64,000 bases of DNA from Calothrix sp. PCC 7716 (lineage in GTDB: Bacteria > Cyanobacteriota > Cyanobacteriia > Cyanobacteriales > Nostocaceae), in assembly GCF_019977735.1 (NCBI RefSeq), contig NZ_AP025018.1:9614580-9678579 (forward strand). Direction: 5' to 3'. Shown in pieces: positions 44,023 to 52,016 of the stretch. Made by a program: the position numbers and the translations under genes. The notes below the pieces were generated by a model. It worked only from the letters and a program-made list of their open reading frames with translations, had not been told where the DNA came from and did no database searches. How positions within the stretch are numbered: the first letter of the stretch is position 1; each line of letters opens with the position of its first letter.

Positions 44023-47000
44023 ATGGGTAAAAAATTTGCTACTATAGATGGAAACGAAGCGGTTGCTCGTGTAGCTTACCGTTTGAACGAAGTAATTGCT
44101 ATTTATCCAATAACACCTTCTTCGGCAATTGGAGAATGGGCAGATGCTTGGTCTGCTGACAACCTTACAAATTTATGGGGTACTGTTCCTAGTGTTATTG
44201 AAATGCAAAGTGAAGGAGGTGCCGTAGCTGCTGCACATGGCGCCTTGCAAGCTGGTTCACTAACAACAACTTTCACCTCATCACAAGGGTTGTTGTTAAT
44301 GATTCCCAACTTATATAAAATTGCTGGTGAACTAACAAGTATTGTTGTTCACGTTGCTGCACGCGCGCTTGCTACTCATGCATTATCAATATTTGGCGAC
44401 CATAGTGATGTAATGGCAGCGCGGGCAACTGGGTTTGTGATGCTATGTTCTGCTTCAGTACAAGAAGCACATGATTTTGCTTTAATAGCTCAAGCTGCTA
44501 CTCTCAAAGCACGAGTTAGTTTTATGCATTTCTTTGATGGTTTCCGTACTTCTCATGAAGTGCAGAAAGTAGAATTATTACAAGATGAACATTTAAAAGC
44601 TTTAATAGATGAAGATTTAATTTTGGCACACCGTGCGCGCGCTTTAACTCCCGACCGTCCTGTGTTACGTGGTACAGCCCAAAACCCAGATGTATATTTT
44701 CAATCTAGAGAAGGCGCCAATCTTTATTATCAAGCTTGTCCAGATATTGTTCAGCAAGTAATGGATGATTTTGGCAAGCGTACAGCCCGATATTACAAAA
44801 TATATGAATATCACGGCGCCAGTGATGCTACTTCAGTTATCGTTATTATGGGGTCGGGATGTGAAACAGTACACGAAACAGTAGATTATTTAAATACGCG
44901 CGGTGAAAAAGTTGGTGTTATAAAAGTGCGGTTATATCGTCCCTTCGACGTACAAAAATTTGTAGATGTATTACCCAGTACTGTAAAATCTATAGCTGTT
45001 CTTGACCGTACCAAAGAACCCGGAAGTGCTGGAGAGCCACTTTATTTAGATGTAGTCACCGCTATTCACGAAGCTTGGTCACTCAGCACTCAGCACTCAG
45101 CACTCAGCACTCCTAAAATAATTGGTGGTCGTTATGGATTATCTTCAAAAGAATTCACACCCACAATGGTAAAAGCTGTTTTTGATAACTTAACGAGCGA
45201 ACAGCCAAAAAACCATTTCACTTTAGGTATTAATGATGATGTTAGTTATACTTCGTTGCCTTTAAATACAAACTTTTCTACCGAGTCAGATAAAGTAGTT
45301 CGTGCGATGTTCTACGGACTTGGGTCAGATGGTACTGTCGGCGCCAATAAAAATTCTATCAAAATTATTGGCGAAGAAACAGATAATTATGCTCAGGGTT
45401 ACTTTGTCTATGACTCGAAAAAATCTGGTTCAATGACAGTATCCCACTTACGCTTTGGTAGTACACCTATTCGTTCAACGTATCTTATAGATAAAGCTAA
45501 TTTTATCGGGTGTCATCAATGGGTATTTCTAGAGCGTGTGAATATTCTCAAAGATGCTAATAATGGCGCCACTTTTTTAGTTAACAGTCCTTACGATAGT
45601 AATTCTGTATGGGAACACATTCCAACATCAGTTCAACAGCAAATTATCGATAAGCAACTTAAACTGTATGTCATTGATGCAAATAAAGTTGCCCGTAATA
45701 GCGGTATGGGTGGACGCATCAACACTATTATGCAGGTTTGCTTCTTTGCTTTAGCGGGTGTGTTACCCCAAAACGAAGCTATCGCCAAAATTAAACAAGC
45801 TATAGAAAAAACTTACGGTAAAAAAGGTGCCGATGTTGTTCGCAAAAATTTAGATGCAGTTGATAACACCTTAAATAATCTTCAAAAAGTAAATATCCCC
45901 AATTTAATCTTTAATCAAAAATCAAAAATCGAAAATCTAGTGAGTGCGCCAGAGTTTGTTCGCGATGTACTTGGTAAAATGATGATTTGGGAAGGCGATA
46001 ATTTACCTGTGAGTGCATTACCCGCAGATGGCACCTTCCCCACAGGGACAGCAAAATGGGAAAAACGTGACGTAGCAGAAAATATACCAGTATGGGATAC
46101 AAATTTGTGCATCCAATGCAGTAAATGCGTTATAGTTTGTCCTCATGCGGCAATACGTAGTAAAGCTTATGACCCAAGTGAGTTAGTTAAGGCGCCTGCA
46201 ACTTTCAAGTCAACTAATGCCAAAGACAAAGACTTTGCTGGTGATAAATTTACCATTCAAGTGGCGCCATCAGATTGTACAGGATGTGGTATCTGTGTTG
46301 AAGTATGTCCAGCTAGAGACAAAACACAACTCGAACGCAAAGCCATAAACATGGAACCACAGCTACCTTTGCGTACACAAGAATCTGAAAATTGGGATTT
46401 CTTTTTAAACTTACCACTACCCGACCGTACTAAACTCAAATTAAACCAAATTCGTCAGCAACAATTCCAAGAACCATTATTTGAATTTTCTGGCGCCTGT
46501 GGAGGATGTGGTGAAACTCCCTACTTAAAGCTACTAACACAACTATTTGGCGATAGAGCAATGATAGCCAATGCTACAGGATGTTCATCTATATATGGAG
46601 GAAACTTACCGACAACTCCTTGGACAAAAAATGCTGAAGGTAGAGGTCCTGCTTGGTCGAATAACTTATTTGAAGATAACGCGGAATTTGGCTTTGGTTT
46701 TCGTCTTGCTTTAGATAAACACGCAGAATATGCAGCAGAGCTATTAAAAAAATGGGCAGAAACAGGAGACAAAGAGCTAGTAAAATCAATATTAAACGCT
46801 TCGCAAAACACCGAAGCTGATATATACGAACAACGTCAACGAGTAGAATTATTAAAGCAAAAGCTTGAAAATGCCAATCATCTAAAATCCCTTGCTGATT
46901 ATCTCGTTCGTAAAAGTGTTTGGATAGTAGGTGGTGATGGATGGGCGTATGATATAGACTTTGGTGGACTTGACCACATACTCGCTAGTGGTCGTAATGT

Positions 47001-47553
47001 AAATGTCCTAGTAATGGATACAGAAGTATATTCTAATACAGGTGGGCAATCATCTAAATCAACACCAAAAGGCGCCGTTGCTAAATTTGCAGCTAGTGGT
47101 AAACCTGCGGCAAAAAAAGACCTCGGTTTAATTGCGATGACCTACGGTAATATATATGTCGCTAGCGTTGCAATAGGCGCCCGTGATGAGCATACACTTA
47201 GGGCTTTTATTGAAGCAGAAGCATATGATGGCCCATCATTAATAATTGCTTACAGTCACTGCATTGCCCACGGTATCAACATGACAACAGCAATGAGCCA
47301 CCAAAAAAGCCTTGTTGATAGTGGACGGTGGTTATTATACCGCTACAACCCCGACTTACTAAAACAAGGTAAAAAGCCTTTATTGTTAGACATGCAAAAA
47401 CCCAAACAACCTGTAGAACAATCAATGTACCAAGAAAACCGCTTCAAAATGTTGACTAAATCTAAACCCGAACTAGCTAAACGCTTACTAAATGAAGCAC
47501 AAGCTGAAGTTAACGCGCGTTGGAAAATGTACGAATATTTAGCTCAATTGTAA
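44023..47553 (+). CDS. nifJ: Pyruvate:ferredoxin/flavodoxin oxidoreductase
   Basis: The 1176-residue single-chain enzyme oxidises pyruvate to acetyl-CoA and CO2, reducing ferredoxin or flavodoxin. Seen in order: the pyrimidine-binding N-domain (NEAVARVAYRLNEVIAIYPI), domain II, a two 4Fe-4S insert (CIQCSKCVIVCP near 693, CTGCGICVEVCP near 750), then CGGCGETPY near 825 and the TPP/Mg motif GDGWAYDIDFGG near 972. Two stretches are extra: residues about 353-364 come from a heptanucleotide repeat and about 626-640 from an A/T-rich dispersed repeat. Both keep the frame and fall between domains. Single gene, followed at once by a hairpin. In cyanobacteria it serves nitrogen fixation or fermentation. 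Confidence 0.95.
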   Translation: MGKKFATIDGNEAVARVAYRLNEVIAIYPITPSSAIGEWADAWSADNLTNLWGTVPSVIEMQSEGGAVAAAHGALQAGSLTTTFTSSQGLLLMIPNLYKIAGELTSIVVHVAARALATHALSIFGDHSDVMAARATGFVMLCSASVQEAHDFALIAQAATLKARVSFMHFFDGFRTSHEVQKVELLQDEHLKALIDEDLILAHRARALTPDRPVLRGTAQNPDVYFQSREGANLYYQACPDIVQQVMDDFGKRTARYYKIYEYHGASDATSVIVIMGSGCETVHETVDYLNTRGEKVGVIKVRLYRPFDVQKFVDVLPSTVKSIAVLDRTKEPGSAGEPLYLDVVTAIHEAWSLSTQHSALSTPKIIGGRYGLSSKEFTPTMVKAVFDNLTSEQPKNHFTLGINDDVSYTSLPLNTNFSTESDKVVRAMFYGLGSDGTVGANKNSIKIIGEETDNYAQGYFVYDSKKSGSMTVSHLRFGSTPIRSTYLIDKANFIGCHQWVFLERVNILKDANNGATFLVNSPYDSNSVWEHIPTSVQQQIIDKQLKLYVIDANKVARNSGMGGRINTIMQVCFFALAGVLPQNEAIAKIKQAIEKTYGKKGADVVRKNLDAVDNTLNNLQKVNIPNLIFNQKSKIENLVSAPEFVRDVLGKMMIWEGDNLPVSALPADGTFPTGTAKWEKRDVAENIPVWDTNLCIQCSKCVIVCPHAAIRSKAYDPSELVKAPATFKSTNAKDKDFAGDKFTIQVAPSDCTGCGICVEVCPARDKTQLERKAINMEPQLPLRTQESENWDFFLNLPLPDRTKLKLNQIRQQQFQEPLFEFSGACGGCGETPYLKLLTQLFGDRAMIANATGCSSIYGGNLPTTPWTKNAEGRGPAWSNNLFEDNAEFGFGFRLALDKHAEYAAELLKKWAETGDKELVKSILNASQNTEADIYEQRQRVELLKQKLENANHLKSLADYLVRKSVWIVGGDGWAYDIDFGGLDHILASGRNVNVLVMDTEVYSNTGGQSSKSTPKGAVAKFAASGKPAAKKDLGLIAMTYGNIYVASVAIGARDEHTLRAFIEAEAYDGPSLIIAYSHCIAHGINMTTAMSHQKSLVDSGRWLLYRYNPDLLKQGKKPLLLDMQKPKQPVEQSMYQENRFKMLTKSKPELAKRLLNEAQAEVNARWKMYEYLAQL
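45080..45112. repeat. Heptanucleotide tandem repeat CACTCAG inside nifJ
   Basis: CACTCAG is repeated four times plus CACTC. Because 7 bp shifts frame at each unit, the protein reads LSTQHSALST. Short tandem heptamers (STRR) are known in heterocystous cyanobacteria but usually lie between genes. The total change must be a multiple of 3 for nifJ to stay open. Confidence 0.85.
45901..45944. repeat. Dispersed A/T repeat inside nifJ linker
   Basis: AATTTAATCTTTAATCAAAAATCAAAAATCGAAAATC is a word typical of intergenic DNA in such genomes. Here it encodes NLIFNQKSKIENL, between a conserved helix (KNLDAVDNTLNNLQKV) and the segment before PEFVRDVLGKMM. Confidence 0.6.
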
Positions 47554-47570
47554 GGTGGGCAGTGCCCACC
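47554..47570. terminator. GGTGGGCAGTGCCCACC hairpin directly after nifJ
   Basis: An 8-bp perfect dyad begins at the base after the nifJ stop codon. It is the sister of 29910-29926. It lies between convergent nifJ and the small-protein gene at 47584 and could serve both strands. Confidence 0.65.
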
Positions 47571-47583
47571 TTACTGCTACATA

Positions 47584-47856
47584 CTACTCCTCAACGCCTG
47601 CTGTAAAGGCAGTTGTCTTGCCGCGTTTAGCAAGCATTTCACCCCGCAGTTGGTCAGGGGTGATACCTCTTTTTTCAGCAAGGTATTTTATCCTTTGTTC
47701 AATATCTGGTATTCGTTCATTGAGTTTTTCGGATAGTAAGCTTTGTGCTTGCTGGACTCTGGTACGGTTGCTTAGTTCCGCATCAATATCTAGCAGGTCA
47801 TCAAAAAATTCTCCCAAAGCTGGGATTTGTAAGCGCTCTTCTCGGCGTTGATTCAT
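47584..47856 (-). CDS. Small helical protein, paralogue of the one at 49179
   Basis: 90 residues starting MNQRREERLQIPALGEFFDD and continuing LLDIDAELSNRTRVQQAQSL, LNERIPDIEQRIKYLAEKRG and a C-terminal LRGEMLAKRGKTTAF. It is acidic-basic, helical and cytoplasmic. A paralogue with over half identical residues is encoded at 49179-49481, with DAHP synthase between them. I do not recognise the family. Conservation between the two copies makes it a real gene. Confidence 0.75.
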   Translation of the reverse strand: MNQRREERLQIPALGEFFDDLLDIDAELSNRTRVQQAQSLLSEKLNERIPDIEQRIKYLAEKRGITPDQLRGEMLAKRGKTTAFTAGVEE

Positions 47857-47917
47857 TGTAAAGGTAAATTAAACACCTTTACTATTGAATCAAACATGTG
47901 ACAAATTGGAATCGGTA

Positions 47918-48988
47918 CTATAGCTTTTCGTAGGCACCTAAAATAATCTCTTCTGTTTCCTGCCAATTTATACACTGGTCTGTCACAGAAACACCGTATT
48001 TCAAGTCTTCTAGGTTACTAGGTATTGGTTGATTACCCTCAGATAAATGTGACTCTAGCATCATCCCCACTATTGAGTTATTCCCATCTACAATCTGTTG
48101 AATCACATTTTCAAAGACAGCACCTTGTAATTTATAATCTTTGTTTGAATTCCCGTGACTACAGTCTATGACAATAGCTGGTGAGACTTTAGCTTCTTTT
48201 AGCTTTGTTTCTACACGCGCAATATTTGCCGCATCGTAGTTAGGTTGACCGTTGCCACCTCGTAGAATAATATGTCCGTGGGTATTTCCTTTCGTTTTAA
48301 ATACGCTGACTTGTCCTTGCTGATTTATTCCTAAGAAATTATGCGGACTTTTAGCTGCTTGCATTGCATTTAAAGCTACCATAATATTCCCATCTGTACC
48401 ATTTTTAAAACCAACTGGCATCGAAAGTCCACTCGCTAACTCTCGGTGCGTTTGTGACTCGGTAGTGCGGGCGCCAATTGCAGACCATGCCACAAGTTCG
48501 CTGATATATTGAGGTACAATCGGGTCAAGAGCTTCTGTACCCGACGGCAATCCTAATTCCGCAATGTGAATTAGCAAACTACGCGCTATTAATAACCCTT
48601 TTTCTAAATGGAAAGAATCATCCATATCAGGGTCATTAATTAAACCTTTCCATCCAACTGTCGTGCGAGGTTTTTCAAAGTAAACTCGCATAATCAATAA
48701 AAGCTTATCTTGTACCTTTTCTGCCAAAACCTTTAATTTCTCTGAATATTCAAGAGCAGCTTTTGTATCATGAATTGAACATGGCCCGACTACTACAAAT
48801 TTTCTTCTATCTTGAAAGTCTAAGATATTCTTGATTTCTTGTCTAAATTTTAAAATATTTTGTTCTGCTGATTCTGTTAAAGGTACTTTGGCTTTTAACT
48901 CATCAGGCGTTAATAATACATCAGAGCTTTCAATATGAATATTATTGATTAAATTGTCATGCATGTTTGACATATTTTTCATGCTCAC
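47918..48988 (-). CDS. aroF: 3-deoxy-7-phosphoheptulonate (DAHP) synthase, class I
   Basis: 356 residues. FVVVGPCSIHDTKAALEYSE, MRVYFEKPRTTVGWKGLIND, GARTTESQTHRELASGLSMP, GFKNGTDG, GNTHGHIILRGG and VIDCSHGNSNKDY carry the metal- and substrate-binding residues of AroF/G/H enzymes. It condenses phosphoenolpyruvate and erythrose-4-phosphate, the first step to aromatic amino acids. The N-terminal extension needed for allosteric control by an aromatic amino acid is present. Which amino acid cannot be told from the sequence by eye. Flanked by two paralogous small genes. Confidence 0.92.
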   Translation of the reverse strand: MSMKNMSNMHDNLINNIHIESSDVLLTPDELKAKVPLTESAEQNILKFRQEIKNILDFQDRRKFVVVGPCSIHDTKAALEYSEKLKVLAEKVQDKLLLIMRVYFEKPRTTVGWKGLINDPDMDDSFHLEKGLLIARSLLIHIAELGLPSGTEALDPIVPQYISELVAWSAIGARTTESQTHRELASGLSMPVGFKNGTDGNIMVALNAMQAAKSPHNFLGINQQGQVSVFKTKGNTHGHIILRGGNGQPNYDAANIARVETKLKEAKVSPAIVIDCSHGNSNKDYKLQGAVFENVIQQIVDGNNSIVGMMLESHLSEGNQPIPSNLEDLKYGVSVTDQCINWQETEEIILGAYEKL

Positions 48989-49178
48989 TTGAGGTAGTGC
49001 GTGAATGTTGGAGTGTTACGATTATAGATTAATTTGTCGAGCAAAAGATAATCCCCCCTTGCCCGTTGGGGGGGATAAAATCCAAATCAATATTAAGGGG
49101 ATGTTACAATTGTATTGTAAATCTAATTTTTCGTAACATAATGTAATATTGGTTCAGATGTGCTAAAAAAAAGGCTAT

Positions 49179-49481
49179 TTATCCTTCATCTCCAGGTTTA
49201 TACTGAATACTACCTTCAGTAAAAGCAGTGACTTTACCTCGTTTGGCAAGAATTTCGCCCCACATTTGATTAAAGGTAATACCCCTTTTATCAGCGAGGT
49301 ATTGAATCCTGTCTTTAATACCTAATAATCGGTCTTGAAGCCTTTCAGATATTAGACTTTGCGCTTGCTGAACCTTGGTGCGGTTGCTGAGTTCAGCGTC
49401 TATATCTAGTAAATCATCGTAATATTCCCCCAAAGCAGGAATTTGTAGCCGTTCTAAACGGTCTTCCCGTCGCTGATTCAT
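49179..49481 (-). CDS. Small helical protein, paralogue of the one at 47584
   Basis: 100 residues from the ATG at 49481, whose first residues (MNQRREDRLERLQIPALGEY) align with the other copy. A TTG at 49517 would add 12. LLDIDAELSNRTKVQQAQSL, IQYLADKRGITFNQMWGEIL and AKRGKVTAFTEG repeat the paralogue nearly throughout; the tail is longer by about 10 residues. Unknown function, probably cytoplasmic. Confidence 0.75.
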   Translation of the reverse strand: MNQRREDRLERLQIPALGEYYDDLLDIDAELSNRTKVQQAQSLISERLQDRLLGIKDRIQYLADKRGITFNQMWGEILAKRGKVTAFTEGSIQYKPGDEG

Positions 49482-49624
49482 CGATGTAAATTTTAAGGTA
49501 CTTTTGTTACTATTCAACCTTATAAGGAAAAAGTCAAATCAGTAATATTTTTTACATCAATATTGACTCAAATGATTTTCACTAAAAATTCATTAATGAG
49601 TCGTTTCCGATTATTATAGAAGAT

Positions 49625-49712
49625 GTAGCCAGACGACTGCATTAAGGTGTCCAGCCAAGCAATGCAGTCGCGAGGCTACCCTTTCCACGTTTGAAAAGGT
49701 TGTCTATCTATC
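49625..49712 (+). promoter_or_regulatory. Structured leader, copy 1
   Basis: GACTGCATT (49635-49643) and AATGCAGTC (49661-49669) form a perfect 9-bp stem closing the loop AAGGTGTCCAGCCAAGC. An outer stem GTAGCC (49625) / GGCTAC (49674) encloses it. CTTTCCACGTTTGAAAAGG follows and leads into the ATG at 49713. The loop and the 3' part are repeated upstream of the ORF at 50861, while stem bases differ. Confidence 0.6.
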
Positions 49713-49955
49713 ATGACTAAATTTGAACTGATTTACAACTGTACACACCAGTATGACAAACAAACGATTTGCAACAGCAATATTATCCGTCGTGCTATCG
49801 ACTCAAGTCATGCTGAGGAGTTAATAGCTGGCGCCAGTAGGCACGCTGTAGTCGCTGTTGCTTCACCTTTAGCTTGTCCTGTTCAGCTAGGAGCGAATAA
49901 AATTAGCGCTTATGTAGAAAAAATGGGCTTCTACCTAGGAGCAGGCGCTGACTAA
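49713..49955 (+). CDS. Small ORF behind structured leader 1
   Basis: 80 residues (MTKFELIYNCTHQYDKQTIC, then IRRAIDSSHAEELIAGASRH), hydrophilic then mildly hydrophobic, no recognised family and no signal peptide. The start shares ATGACTAA with the ORF after leader 2, but the proteins differ otherwise. An AAGG lies 14 bp before the ATG. It may be a real small gene or a remnant of one. Confidence 0.4.
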   Translation: MTKFELIYNCTHQYDKQTICNSNIIRRAIDSSHAEELIAGASRHAVVAVASPLACPVQLGANKISAYVEKMGFYLGAGAD

Positions 49956-50020
49956 GAAACCGGGCTTCTAGAAAAATTACAATTAGAACCCAAAATATTC
50001 TTTTAAGAAGCCCGGTTTCT
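49955..50020. repeat. AAACCGGGCTTCT inverted pair
   Basis: AAGAAACCGGGCTTCT (49955-49970) and AAGAAGCCCGGTTTCT (50005-50020) flank 34 bp. This is the inner part of the palindromic family of 2389-3338. It begins at the stop of the small ORF and may act as a terminator. Confidence 0.65.
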
Positions 50021-50061
50021 GGTTTTTATCAAAAGTTTCCCATCACTTCATGCGCCCTTAA

Positions 50062-50598
50062 CTACAACACAGTAGCCAAGGGCGGTTTCTTAACCTGTAA
50101 ATTCTTGATACTTTCCGGTGTATTCGGATGTTTAAAAATTAGATTCGCAATTTCGTAATTTCCAATGATATATTTTTCTATATTTATATGTTTCGCAATA
50201 TATTCGATAATAGATGGCGCCGTAGTTTTCGATTCAACAAGATGTAAAAAAATTTCTATACGCTCGGTTCTAACAGCAATGTTTTGTAACTCTAGTGATA
50301 GTAATTTATTATACCTAAAAATTGAACTATGAAATTTTATAAACCAATTAGTTACAAGTAAAGGGTCTTCAAGTATGAGCAAAGGCATAACAGGGTTATC
50401 AAACACAATATCAGCCATATTCGGCTCTTTGGCAAATAAATATTCGAGTAATTCGGTAGAAGTATTCGGATTACTACCAATTGCTTCTAATATCTGACGC
50501 TTATAACCGCGAACCTTATGCTCATCATAAATTTGATAAAGCTCATCTGGATGAGTGCAAGGGTCAGTTGCCTTTTCGAGAATATCTTCAATATACAT
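50062..50598 (-). CDS. Hypothetical helical-repeat protein (variant leucine-rich-like)
   Basis: 178 residues with short motifs such as IGSNPNTSTELLEYLF and FKHPNTPESIKNL, reminiscent of the NPNTPxELLxxL pattern of variant leucine-rich helical repeats. No enzyme motif, signal peptide or membrane helix is seen. Cytoplasmic; possibly a binding scaffold. It lies on the opposite strand to both leader-ORF units and separates them. Confidence 0.55.
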   Translation of the reverse strand: MYIEDILEKATDPCTHPDELYQIYDEHKVRGYKRQILEAIGSNPNTSTELLEYLFAKEPNMADIVFDNPVMPLLILEDPLLVTNWFIKFHSSIFRYNKLLSLELQNIAVRTERIEIFLHLVESKTTAPSIIEYIAKHINIEKYIIGNYEIANLIFKHPNTPESIKNLQVKKPPLATVL

Positions 50599-50781
50599 AA
50601 CTATATATAATTCAAAATTACTACTTTGCTGCTAACATAAAAAAAGCCAATGACTTCAAAATATCAAAAATACAAAAAAATATCTAGAAACCTGGTTCCT
50701 GAAAATTAAAATCATAATTCAATCAAATTTAACTATTCATTGCTTTACAAACGATTCATGTTGGCGTAGTATTTAAATTAT

Positions 50782-50860
50782 GTTAAAGCTTGCATTAAGG
50801 TGTCCAGCCAAGAAATGTAGCGTAAACTAACAACTTTTCACGTTATATAAGGATAAAATC
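50782..50860 (+). promoter_or_regulatory. Structured leader, copy 2
   Basis: GTTAAAGCTTGCATT (50782-50796) pairs imperfectly with AATGTAGCGTAAAC (50814-50827) around the loop AAGGTGTCCAGCCAAG, identical to leader 1. CTTTTCACGTTATATAAGGA follows, with AAGGA eight bases before the ATG at 50861. Stem bases differ from copy 1 but still pair, the mark of a conserved RNA structure. Confidence 0.6.
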
Positions 50861-51151
50861 ATGACTAACGCGCAACCAGAAAATATCAACGTCAGATTAG
50901 AGCAAATGGATGAGCGGTTAGAGCTATTAGGAGATGAAATTGATTTGATACGTACAATCCAGAACGCGAACCGTAGAGAAACACGTTTCAATTCTCAGAC
51001 GATAGGGAGGTTAGAGCGCAGTCTGGCTGAACTTGCGGATATTGCGCGCTTACATCAGCAAGCTTTAAAGGCCAATCAACAAAACATAGACCGTATATGG
51101 TTATATCTCGAAAGCCAGATACGAACAAACGGTAATGGTAATGCGGGATAG
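50861..51151 (+). CDS. Small coiled-coil protein
   Basis: 96 residues, almost entirely helical: VRLEQMDERLELLGDEIDLI, TIGRLERSLAELADIARLHQ and NIDRIWLYLESQI form heptads. Such short coiled-coil proteins are common and poorly understood in cyanobacteria. A good AAGGA ribosome site and a structured leader precede it. A GTTGGGT-TAGT-ACCCAAC hairpin (51171-51188) separates it from the next gene on the same strand. Confidence 0.65.
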   Translation: MTNAQPENINVRLEQMDERLELLGDEIDLIRTIQNANRRETRFNSQTIGRLERSLAELADIARLHQQALKANQQNIDRIWLYLESQIRTNGNGNAG

Positions 51152-51205
51152 AATTTAGTTGAGATATTGGGTTGGGTTAGTACCCAACCTACGTGGAGAA
51201 GAATA

Positions 51206-51949
51206 ATGCAAATAACTAAGCGCAATGTTGAGTTACGAGTTGACGATAGTTTGATGCGTGTTTATGTGGCAACTCCGAAACCACCAGGTCGTTACCCTGG
51301 TATTATTTTTTATAGTGATATTTATCAATTAGGCGGCGCCATGTTACGGGCAGTCAATTATTTAGCAGGGTTTGGGTATGTTGTAGCGGCGCCGGAAATT
51401 TTCCATCGTGTTGAACCTGTTGGTCAAGTTATTGAACCCGATGATATTGGCAGAATGCGAGGAAATGATGATGCGCGTCGCACTGCTATTGCTGAATATG
51501 ATGCTGACTGTAAGGCTGTTTTGGAATTTCTTAAAAATGATGCTTCTGTAAATTCTGAGAAAATAGGCGCCTTTGGTTTTTGTATAGGAGGACACCTTGC
51601 TTTTAGAGCGGCTTTTCAAAGTGAAGTTAAAGCAACTGTATGTTGTTATCCTACAGGCATTCCGAGTGGAAAGTTGGGTGCGACTGTAGCAGATAGTATT
51701 GAGCGGTGTAATGAAATTAAAGGTGAGATGTTGGTAGTTTTCGGTACGCAAGACCCACATATTCCTGAAAATGACCGCCAAATAATTTTGAAGTCACTTT
51801 CTAATGCGAGTATACAGCATAAAGTTTTGTTGTATGATGCCGAACATACGTTTATGCGCGATGATGGGTATAGGTATGATTCGGAGCAATCAACACTTGC
51901 TTGGTTTGAAGTTATTACATTTTTAAAGCGTATATTTGGCAACGGATGA
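51206..51949 (+). CDS. Dienelactone hydrolase family protein
   Basis: 247 residues from the ATG at 51206, which has GGAGAAG just upstream; a start at 51167 would run through a CCCAACCTA repeat and is rejected. Catalytic triad: the nucleophile Cys in FGFCIGGHLAF, Asp in VFGTQDPHIP and His in YDAEHTFMRDDGY. Overall order fits DLH-type hydrolases, which open lactones or cleave esters; the natural substrate is unknown. The gene is convergent with the creatininase gene, separated by a strong palindrome. Confidence 0.85.
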   Translation: MQITKRNVELRVDDSLMRVYVATPKPPGRYPGIIFYSDIYQLGGAMLRAVNYLAGFGYVVAAPEIFHRVEPVGQVIEPDDIGRMRGNDDARRTAIAEYDADCKAVLEFLKNDASVNSEKIGAFGFCIGGHLAFRAAFQSEVKATVCCYPTGIPSGKLGATVADSIERCNEIKGEMLVVFGTQDPHIPENDRQIILKSLSNASIQHKVLLYDAEHTFMRDDGYRYDSEQSTLAWFEVITFLKRIFGNG

Positions 51950-52015
51950 TGAGCGGATGTAACGGATAGGTAATTTTAAATAACTCATCCGTTACATCCG
52001 TTTTATCCGTTGCCA
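51935..52015. terminator. Nested palindrome between convergent genes
   Basis: Outer arms TTTGGCAACGGAT (51935) and ATCCGTTGCCA (52005-52015) and inner arms CGGATGTAACGGAT (from 51954) and ATCCGTTACATCCG (about 51987-52000) make a long hairpin spanning the gap of two convergent genes, so it can stop transcription from both sides. Same family as 17519-17610. Confidence 0.7.
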
Positions 52016-52016
52016 G

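Noticed and set aside
45080..45112. Reading the CACTCAG units as a nifJ frameshift
   Set aside because: The frame stays open through the repeat and rejoins conserved NifJ sequence (KIIGGRYGLSSKEF), so the gene is intact.
49713..49955. Homology between the two small ORFs behind the paired leaders
   Set aside because: Only the ATGACTAA start is shared; the proteins differ, so the leader is the repeated unit and not the gene.
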